Of a stretch of DNA of 64,000 nt, positions 56,444-64,000 are shown piece by piece (position 1 is the first letter of the stretch; each line of letters opens with the position of its first letter). The DNA comes from Teratosphaeria epicoccoides. Lineage: Eukaryota; Ascomycota; Dothideomycetes; Mycosphaerellales; Teratosphaeriaceae. The position numbers and the translations under genes are program-made. The notes beneath the pieces are model-generated. The model was not told the origin of the DNA. It searched no databases and saw nothing but the letters and a program-made list of their open reading frames with translations. The stretch covers positions 308,634 through 372,633 of the forward strand of contig JADDMT010000024.1 in the NCBI GenBank assembly GCA_021401465.1. The letters are read 5' to 3'.

Positions 56444-56451
56444 TTTTTATA
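56444..56451 (-). promoter_or_regulatory. TATA box of the E2 antisense gene
   Basis: TATAAAAA on the minus strand, 163 nt before the antisense ATG, matching E1 (39759) and E3 (59305). Confidence 0.65.
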
Positions 56452-57072
56452 CCCTCTGACAGCCCCCCTGTTACCTACCGCAACTGTTAAGCTAGTGACT
56501 TGAACTACATACGCAGAGTACCTACCTTTAGTTAACTTACAAGGGGACCGAATAATGTAATAACGGATAACGCGGCCGTTACGCATGTGCGCTAACCGCA
56601 CTCGTGCTAGCCTACTAGCATGGAAATGTAGCGAGGCCTGCGCTAGGAGCGCGCTCCTGCTGTTTCGAGCGGCGCGCGTAGAGTGTCCGCGTACTTTCCT
56701 ACTACCCTAAGGTTCTGCGACACGTTCTTTACGGTCACGACTAAATAGGGACAGCCAAGCTACTTGGCAAGGCTAGCGCGCATGCTCGCCCTATAATTTC
56801 AAGGATTAACTAAAGTACGTACTCGCGGTTTCCTGATATCTCGATCCGCATGTAAAGCGAAGGTGTTACGAGGCCGCCTAACATGTGACGGATTAAAACC
56901 CGCCCGAGTTAGTAGCCTCTGCCCTATACTCGCTACGAAGGTGTTAAGGTATGCGCATGACACATGTTACGTAGGCTATCTACCTATTTACCCTTGCGCG
57001 GTGTAAGCGTGCTACATCCTATACCCTATACGTTCTGCGTGCATTACTCGGTAAGGCTAGGGACATCCTCAT

Positions 57073-57086
57073 AGGAGGAGGGGCAG
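57073..57086 (+). other. Polypurine tract of E2
   Basis: AGGAGGAGGGGCAG lies directly before the 3' LTR, the usual plus-strand primer position. Equivalent tracts adjoin the 3' LTRs of E1 and E3. Confidence 0.8.
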
Positions 57087-57446
57087 TAATACGGTTAATA
57101 CTAGGGGGCTATTAGAACCGCATAGGTTCTAATGCCCGCCCTTAGCATGTAGTGACCCTGCTACATATAGTAAGGGGGTCCTTCGTACATACGTTAGCTT
57201 GTATGTCGTCCGAGTAGGATTAGTTGTCGACGTAGGACGCCCCTACGTCGCTGACCCTACGGTACCCCTGCGGGGTTAGGCTCAGACATGCTTTCCCTAA
57301 TTAAGGAGCGTCAGGGGTTATAAGCACCCTTAGCGCTACCTCTGCGATAAGCAGAAAGTAGCGCTGTCTTGTACCTACTAAAAGGTCGGATTACTCTGTC
57401 ATACTACGAGATATTTTCATATCATATAGCATATACATCTATATCA
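57087..57446 (+). repeat. 3' LTR of E2
   Basis: 360 bp; begins TAATACGG (TG changed to TA) and ends TATCA, followed by AGCGG. Confidence 0.95.
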
Positions 57447-57451
57447 AGCGG

Positions 57452-58309
57452 GTTCTCTTAACTAGGGTAGTTTAATAATGAAGTCTATAGCAAGCGATTC
57501 CCATGGCTGTTAGGGTACCTGTAGCGGTTGTAGTAGCCTATACGGTTTGTGATAGTTATGCTTACTCTGTTAGCAAGTTACACATTAGTAGACATAGTCC
57601 TTAATTACTCTGCCTATCCTAGGGAAGTAGTATTCTCGTTAGAGAATTTGCTTCATTTTAGACACTCCTAGGTGTCCTGCCTAAGGAACGTTATATTAGA
57701 GGCGTAGTAGCTCTAAACGTAAGGATGTTAGCATGTATACTAACCCTTAGAAGAGAAGCACTCTGTCTTTGTCTTCCTAGTCCTCCTGTCCCTCGATGTC
57801 GTTATGGTCAGCGAGTGCAGTTAGGTCGTAGACTAGTGCGTTTTTCAGGTCGTCCTAGAACTTACTAGTCTATGTAATAGTCGTAGCCGCAAGTCGGTTA
57901 ACTCTAAGTGTGCTATCGCCATTTTCCTGGAGAACAGCATGTTTCTCCTGTTTCACGCCCTTCATGCGTCTCGAAAATCAAGGCCCTAAGTAGACTAAGT
58001 AACTTGTGTTACTTAGCTTACTTACCTACTCGTCTAACTTAGCCTGCTTGTATGTACCCCCGAGAAACTCGGCCCCTCCTAAGCTACTTGTGTCGCGGAC
58101 GCGAGTAGCTTAGAGTGCAAGAGTGCTACTAGTAAGTAACGTACTACTAGCAGTATACTAGTAGCAAGTAGCTCAGGCACGCAAGTCGAGCTACTTAAAT
58201 CAAAACAATTTGCATGTAATAGACGTTAAAGTCATGATTTTAGTTAATACTACACATCCTGTTATTGTCGTACTATGTTCTTTTACTATTAACACTAAAT
58301 CTGACGTAC
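57452..58309 (-). mobile_element. E0, upstream part of integrase, interrupted by E2 and E3
   Basis: Minus-strand reading continues the integrase of 46942-49277. Going from 57930 down it contains an acidic linker (DHNDIEGQED), the integrase HHCC finger (AGHLGVSKMKQIL, then CVTC near 57570) and the start of the core (AIDFI) before E2 cuts it. From about 57986 to 58197 the sequence is non-coding and repeat-like (listed separately). E3 inserts at 58310. Reverse transcriptase and the 5' LTR must lie beyond the window, if they survive. Confidence 0.8.
57986..58197. repeat. Possible MITE-like fold-back element inside E0
   Basis: About 212 bp beginning TAAGTAG and ending CTACTTA, with many internal inverted copies of AAGTAG/CTACTT, AGCTACTT and a CCGAG-AAA-CTCGG hairpin. 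It interrupts what should be E0 coding sequence. There is no coding frame. The ends are set by eye. Confidence 0.4.
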
Positions 58310-58669
58310 TAATATAGATATATATGCTATATGATATGAAAATATCTCGTAGTGTAACAGAGTAATCCGACCTTTTAATAGGTACAATATAGCGCTGCTT
58401 TCTACTTATTGTAGAGGTAGCGCTAGAGGTACTTATAACCCCTAACGCCCCTTAATTAGGGAAAGCATGTCTAAGCCTATCCCCGCAGGGGTATCGTAGG
58501 GTTAGCGACATAGGGGCATCCTACGTTAACCATTAATCTTACTTAGACGACATACAAGCTAACGTATGTACAAAGGACCCCCTTGCTATATGTAGCAGGG
58601 TTACTACATGCTAAGGGCAGGCATCGGAACCTATGCATCTCTAATAGCCCTATAGTATCAACCGTATTA
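58310..58669 (-). repeat. 3' LTR of E3
   Basis: 360 bp, same family as the E1 and E2 LTRs, orientation as in E1; both edges carry TA in place of TG/CA. Confidence 0.92.
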
Positions 58670-59304
58670 CTGCCCCTCCTCCTACAAGGATGTCCCTAGC
58701 CTTACTGAGTAATACACGCGGAACATATAGGGTATAGGATGTAGCATGCTTACACCGCGTAAGAGTAAATAGGTAGATAGCCTACATAACATGTGTTATA
58801 CGTATACCTTAATACCTTCGTAGCGAGTACGAGGCGGAGGCTACTAACTTAGGCGGGTTTTAATCCGTTACATGTCAGGCGGCTTTATAACACCTTCGCT
58901 TTACATGTAGATCAAGATATTAGGAAACTATAAGTACGTACTTTAGTTAATCTTTGAAATAGTAGGGCGAGCATGCGCGCTAGCCTTGCCAAGTAGCTTA
59001 GCTGTCCCTATTTAGTCGTGACTATGAAGGACGTGTCGTAGAACCTCAGGGTAGTAGGAATGTACGCGGACGCTCTACGCGTACCGCTTGAAATAGCAGG
59101 AGCGCGCTCCTAGCGCGAGTCTCGCTACATTTTCATGCTAGTAGACTAGCACGAGTATAGTTAGCACACATGCGTAACAGCCGCGTTATCTGTTCTTGCA
59201 TTATTCGGTCCCCTTGTAAGTTAAATAAAGGTAGGTACTATACGCATGTAGTTCGAGTTACTAGCTTAACGGTTGCAGTAGGCAACAGGGGGGCTATTAG
59301 AGAG

Positions 59305-59312
59305 TATAAAAA
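59305..59312 (+). promoter_or_regulatory. TATA box of the E3 antisense gene
   Basis: TATAAAAA 163 nt before the antisense frame start, as in E1 and E2. Confidence 0.6.
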
Positions 59313-59467
59313 CCTCGCCGCTTTCCTAAACTTCCTGTTCTAAAACACTAACATTAACCTCCGCTTCTATTTTGCTTAGCTTGCGCCTCGCCATGTCTGC
59401 GGGTCTAAACCGGAGCTCCTTCTTCTTCAATTAATCAATCAAGATTAATCGAGTTATCTTGGTAATA

Positions 59468-60964
59468 ATAGCTTATATGCTACAGACTAAGTTCGATACT
59501 ACTTGCTCTGCCTACGACTGTCGCTTATGTCGACAATGCCTTGACAACCTTAGTAGCTAAGCTACATACATCTCTCCTCCGCATGTTAGTAAGGCGTCCC
59601 CTACCCGCGAGGTATGCGTGGCTTATACTAACCGAAGCATAGCCGAGATCTATGTTAGCGGATTTAATGAGGGCAGTATCTACTGCAATTATGTTAACTA
59701 TAATAGCAAGCATCAAAAATGCTAAGACCTCCCTAAAGAGGTGTATGGCAAGTATAACTAGCTCTGCTATAACATTAATGACTTCTAGAGTACATGCGAC
59801 AAGAGGGTTACTAAAGGTACTCTGACTATAAACAGGCTATAGGCTAAGTACTACAAGGTACTCGCCTCTCTACTTAGCGCCCTCTTGTACTTTACTGTAA
59901 CTACTAACCGTTCTTATAGTAGTGTTTGCTTCGACTCTCTGCTAATAGGCGAAAACGTTTGTCTAGGTCTAATTGTAGACTTAGTCTAGAAGATCTTGAA
60001 GGTACTAACTATTAGGGTCGAGACCTTCGCTATAGTACGCATATAGTATAGGTACCCTCTAAGTATGAATGCTAACTTTCTCCGCTAGGCTAACGTTAGC
60101 GTCGAGAAATATCTGACTAGCCGCTAGCGTTAGCAACTCGGGGCCCTTGCCTCTATTAACAATGACTTCGAGACGCAGATGATCCGCAAGAAGGTTATCA
60201 AGCAATTTACTGTTCCCGCTACTAAGGCTACGCCCTAGCGCTATAGCGAGAGGCAGCCTGCCTCTAAGCTAGTCCTAAGGACTAAGCTGTAAGTTACTTA
60301 CTCGAATCCTGTCGCGTGCGTATAGCTAACACATTGTAGCGCCGCCACTTACGCCGCCTCGACGCCGCTGTCTAAGAAGAAGAAGAAGGCTAGGGCCAAA
60401 ATTAAGGTTAGCGATAAGGAAGCCGAACCTTCCCTGCTTACGATCCGTACTACGTCTACTAAGACGCTAAGGCACAAGCCTCTAGGCTAGATCTTTGAGG
60501 ATAAGGAGGATGACGACATCTAGGATACCTTCGGTCCTAATGTGATCCCTTTGCGCTATAGTGCTGCCGTACTAGTTACGCCTAAGGGAGACACTAAGTC
60601 TAATGATGTAGTCGACACTTGTGTTAAGAAGCGTAAGATGATCTTAAGGGCCGAGCGCGACAGCCGCAAGCGCGCCCGAGTCTCTTTGCCTTCTAATGCT
60701 AAGGATGAGGTAGTTGTCGCGACTAGGCGCAGTAAGGATGTTGCTAGCTCTCTAGCTACTATAGGCTCCGAAGACGAGCTCCCTTGCAACCTACTAAAGA
60801 AGAAGATACTAGCCTCTCTTCATGGCGTTGCTACTCCTGTTACTTATAGTCGCTTTAGGGTGTTTAGTAGACCCCGTGTAGGTAGGTAGTCCCTAGCGGA
60901 CCATAACAAGAAAGACTCTTCTGCTTTAGGTTTAGTCAGGAAGCCCTTAACTAGTAGTTGCTAA
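59468..60964 (+). pseudogene. Antisense ORF of E3 (family A second gene)
   Basis: 499 codons with stop, the same length as in E2. The start codon is ATA; an in-frame ATG lies three codons later at 59477. Stops of the TAG type interrupt the middle, but 60542-60889 remains open for 115 codons and matches the E2 open stretch (PLRYSAAVLVTPKGDTKSND against PSRYSVTVLVTPKGDTKSDN). The differences between the copies are transitions for the most part. Confidence 0.75.
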
Positions 60965-61105
60965 GCATTAGCTACGAAGCTAATCTGAGTATGTCTCTTG
61001 TTCTCCTTAGGTTTTTTCTAGGTGTGCCTTTAGGTATCAATAATGTATAAGTAGGGCGTTTTGCTTCTCGTTGTTACTTCGCGCGTTATACGCTACATAC
61101 ATATG

Positions 61106-61581
61106 TCAAGAATTCTGCTCCGAAACTCTCATCTTCCTATAAATCGACCTTCTCGAGCGCTGCTTACGCCTCCTCCGCTCTTCGAATTCACGAATAGCTT
61201 CTAGAGTATTCTTGTAGTCTTCGGCTAGAACCTATTATATGTACTTAGGTAGGTATCCTTTCTACTTCACTAGATAGTACATTGCGCCTTTACGCCGCAT
61301 ACTGTCCTTAATACCCTCGACTTCCTACTCTTCGTTCTCTTCTGCTACTAGCATTAGGTCCGCAGGCTCTTCACCCTTACGCTATACCTATAGTTTAAGT
61401 AGAGACACGTAGAAGACATTATGTACACAATACGACGATAGTAACGATAGCTAGTACGCCTGCGAGCCTATTACGTTACATATCTAGAAGGGTCCGACGA
61501 ACCTTAGCGTCATCTTCTTACTTAGAAGTTTCAGCTTAAGATTCTTCGTTAACAGTAATACCTTCGTGCTAACCGCGTACT
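61106..61581 (-). pseudogene. C-terminal pol fragment of E3 with chromodomain
   Basis: Minus-strand continuation of pol, ending at TGA 61108-61106 where E1 and E2 have TAA. It covers the integrase end and the chromodomain. E4 separates it from the rest of pol. Confidence 0.75.
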
Positions 61582-61941
61582 TGATACGGTTAATACTAGG
61601 GGGCCATTAGAGCCGCATAGGTTCTGATGCCTGCCCTTAGCATGTAGTAACCCTACTACACATAGTAAGGGGGTCCTTCGTATATATGTTAGCTTGTATG
61701 TCGTCTAAGTAGGATCGATAGTCGACGTAGGACGCCCCTATGTCGCTGACCCTACAGTACCCCTACGGGGTTAGGCTTAGACATACTTTCCCTAATTAAG
61801 AGGCGTTAGGGGTTATAAGCACCCTTAGTGCTACCTCTACAAGAAGCAGAAAGCAGCGCTATCTTGTACCTATTAAAAGGTCGGATTACTCTGTTATACT
61901 ACGAGATATTTTCATATTATATAGCATATATATTAATATTA
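61582..61941 (+). repeat. 5' LTR of E4
   Basis: 360 bp, TGATACGG...AATATTA. Confidence 0.93.
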
Positions 61942-61991
61942 GTTCTGCTTTCTCCCCCCCTGCTTTACAGTCTAGTAGAGAATACTACGAT

Positions 61992-63874
61992 ATGTCTATA
62001 GTACTACGTACTTGCAACTAACGCGTAGCAAGTGCTATCCTAAGCGCCCGTAATAGCGAAGCTAGCCTGAGTAACTAGCCTGTAGAAGCACCCCCTATAA
62101 GCGACACCGCATTAAACGACAGTTCTACTAGAGGCTAATTACGTGGCAGGTAAGGCAATAGGCCCCCCGCATAGGGACTGCAGCTAACCCTAACTATTAA
62201 CCTAGCCCTTATAGCCATGATTGTCAATTAGGTCGCGAACTGCCTTGCGAACTAGAGCTAGAGCCGCACCGCTTCTAGTAGCGACGACAGTAAGGACGAT
62301 AAAGACGTCGCTATAAGTAGTACTAATAAACTAGCGGACAAAGAAATCTAGCGAGATTTCACACTAGGGACCCGCGAAGATAACGTACTAGTAGGCGCAG
62401 ACTCTCTGCGTGTGCCTGCAAATCTAGTGCCCGAATTCAGGGCCATAGTAGGCTAACTAGGAGGTAGTTGTAACGCACGCAACCTGAAGCCGTTTAAGGG
62501 AGACACCTTGAAGGAGGCTCGAACTTTCTTGTAGGCGTGTAAGGCAGTTTTTGTGCTTAACCTATGCGGATATTCTATAGAGGGCAAACGAGTCGCCTTT
62601 AGTGTAATGTAGCTCGAAGAGGATAAGGAACCTCGTAACAATTAGCATGAGTAGTATGACCTTATGCGGGTCTACAACAGAACATATACATAGGCGGACT
62701 TTCGCTAGTTCTGTGTCGACTAGGTCGAGGATCTAGGGAACCGCGCCCTTACTATGTCTGTTAAGTATAAGAAGGCTAAGTAGGGGAAGGGACAAATAAC
62801 CTCTAGCTTCGCTACCTACCTCGCTACGCTTAAGGGACAGATGCTACCCTATACTAAGACGTAATGCATGTAGCACCTACTCGTCAAACTCAATAATAAT
62901 CTTCAGAACATAATCATGACTTTTCATGAACTTCCGACAACTCGGCAAGACCTCGTGTCCCTTACGACATGTATGGAGATTATCTTGAAGCGAAATAGAA
63001 AATTAGGCGGCAAGGATAATAAGCGTCTAAGCCCCGAGGACCTATTAAAGGGCTACTATTACAAGTGCCCTAAGGGTCACGTCTAACGCGGTAGTTCCTT
63101 CTAGAGAGGCAAGCCCTCTAAGCCTAAAGACAGTAGCGAGAAGCCTCCGAGTAGCTGCTACATCTGTAGAGCGAGGGACTACTAGGCAGCTCGCTATCCT
63201 AAACGAAGTAATAGGAAGAAGGTAAGCAAGGTGTCTGAAACCTCCCTAGAGGGGAGGCAAAAGAAGGATAAGCCTAAGACAACCGAATAGCTACTACGGG
63301 TATCTAAGCTGTCTGTTACTAATAGTGTAGACTCGTGGCCTACCTAGCGCCTATCCGGTATAGTCCGAGTTAATAGCTCGCTTAAGCTAGTAGACTATAT
63401 GTTAGATGACCTTGCGGAGGTTAACATGATACCCTAGCAGGTAATCGTACAGCTTAGTTTGAAGCTAATCCTAGGAGCCCTGCTGCCTACTATGAAGTTC
63501 CTTTTAGGGCGAAGGCGTAGCGGCTCGAGGTACATACAACGTGCGCCTCTAACTCGCGGACTCCTTAGGAGAAGTACGTAAGACTAACGAAGTCTTCTAC
63601 GCTAAAGACGTTCCTAATAAGGAGCTCCTACTCGGCCGCCCTTAGCGCTACAAGCAGGGAGTCGTTGTTAATAGAGCTACTAACAATTAGTTCTACGGCT
63701 CTATAGGCGAAGTTCCTGTAGTAAGGATACATGACGCACATAGCTTCTACAAGGACATAAAGAAGGTCTAATGTATATATGTAGTCTACATACAGAATGT
63801 TAAGGAAGACGTTACCCTTCTGCCTAAGTTAAAGGAATACGCCGATATTTTCGACGTAGAGGCTGCGGCCTATG
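61992..63874 (+). pseudogene. gag and start of pol of E4, truncated
   Basis: Begins at ATG 61992, as in E2. It contains gag, the zinc knuckle (near 63150) and the protease region (LDDLAEVN near 63400). It has many RIP-type stops, and unlike E1 and E2 a one-base insertion near 63498 (AAGTTCC where the others have AAGTCC). Cut by E5. Confidence 0.82.
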
Positions 63875-64000
63875 TGTCATGAGTGTCAGGAGTACTGTCC
63901 GGAGTACTGTAGGATACAGGATCATGTAGGTCCTAAGTGCTATGAGTCATAGTACCGTCATGGGAGTACTATGAGTCATAGGCATAGTCATAGAAGAAAG
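63875..64000 (+). mobile_element. E5: start of another LTR element, probably family B
   Basis: From TGTCATGAGTG onward the sequence has no counterpart in family A. It begins like the E0 LTR (TGTCATGA) and shares ATGAGTCATA and AGAAGAAAG in the same order. It runs off the window. Short words such as GGAGTACT and ATGAGTCATA recur within it. Confidence 0.6.

Larger units (their letters stand above)
49278..57446 (+). mobile_element. E2: complete family A Ty3/gypsy chromovirus, least mutated copy
   Basis: 8,169 bp with two 360-bp LTRs, flanked by AGCGG at 49273-49277 and 57447-57451. Order: 5' LTR, a leader of only 49 nt, gag-pol (49687-54651), the antisense gene (56288-54792), a polypurine tract (57073-57086) and the 3' LTR. 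The leader has no usual TGG-type primer binding site directly after the LTR. It is inserted inside the integrase of E0, whose reading continues on either side. The LTRs differ by roughly 15-20 changes by eye, all transitions. Confidence 0.95.
58310..61581 (-). mobile_element. E3: family A element, 3' portion, cut by E4
   Basis: Minus-strand element. The 3' LTR is 58310-58669, preceded on its left by E0 sequence (candidate duplication CGTAC, 58305-58309, partner outside the window). Then come the polypurine tract, the antisense gene and the pol C-terminus up to 61581, where E4 is inserted. The rest of E3 must lie beyond E4, outside the window. Confidence 0.88.
61582..63874 (+). mobile_element. 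E4: family A element, 5' portion, cut by E5
   Basis: The 5' LTR 61582-61941 is followed by the short leader and gag-pol up to 63874. Candidate target duplication GTACT at 61577-61581 lies in E3 pol. Sequence departs from the E2 pattern after TATG at 63874, where E5 starts. Confidence 0.88.

Noticed and set aside
38764..63874. Six regularly similar repeats of about 360 bp as a possible array
   Set aside because: They are LTRs with target duplications and coding interiors, in both orientations, not a CRISPR or satellite array.
38764..64000. Use of TAG as a sense codon (alternative genetic code) in the retrotransposon frames
   Set aside because: TAG replaces both Gln and Trp, TAA also occurs, copies differ by transitions, and the nuclear genes of the window use TAG normally. 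RIP explains it better.

Overview
The window comes from a filamentous ascomycete. The evidence is compact intron-poor genes, introns of 51-67 nt with GT, CTGAC/CTGAT and AG signals, a CFEM protein, a proteinase K-type vacuolar protease, and a transposon block mutated in the manner of repeat-induced point mutation (RIP). Dothideomycetes is my best guess, by inference only.

The window has two compartments with a sharp border near 38.5 kb. Positions 1-38,240 are ordinary gene space. In order they hold: a cupin protein; a broken Argonaute-like gene on the minus strand; a 1,136-aa charged protein ending in a DUF8035-like segment; a 2-oxoglutarate/Fe(II) dioxygenase; an intron-containing tRNA-Trp(CCA); a small basic proline-rich protein; a possible Ty1/copia scrap; an aldo-keto reductase pseudogene; a six-exon aquaporin with a long N-terminal extension; a 2,517-aa BEACH/WD40 protein; a subtilisin-type protease; a 1,118-aa disordered protein; a nitroreductase-like protein; a DUF4804-like protein; and a GPI-type CFEM protein at the edge of the block.

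From about 38.7 kb to the end of the window everything is nested LTR retrotransposon. Two families are present. Family A is a Ty3/gypsy chromovirus of about 8.17 kb with 360-bp LTRs. It is represented by E1 (38,764-46,936, minus, target duplication CTTAA), E2 (49,278-57,446, plus, target duplication AGCGG), E3 (from 58,310, minus, cut) and E4 (from 61,582, plus, cut). Family B (E0, and probably E5) has LTRs of the form TGTCAT...ATGACA. E1, E2 and E3 sit inside E0, E4 sits inside E3, and E5 begins inside E4.

The gag-pol frames of E1 and E2 are exactly 1,655 codons each. They are broken by TAG/TAA stops with no visible frameshift, and their LTR pairs differ by transitions. This is what RIP-like C-to-T mutation produces.

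The most unusual feature is a second gene of family A. Between the end of pol and the 3' LTR, on the opposite strand, lies a reading frame of about 499 codons. It is present at the same length in E1, E2 and E3, and a TATAAAAA box lies at the same distance (163 nt) upstream of its start in all three. E0 carries a shorter antisense frame in the corresponding place. A broken Argonaute-like gene in the same window, next to a RIP-mutated retrotransposon nest, is the second point of interest.
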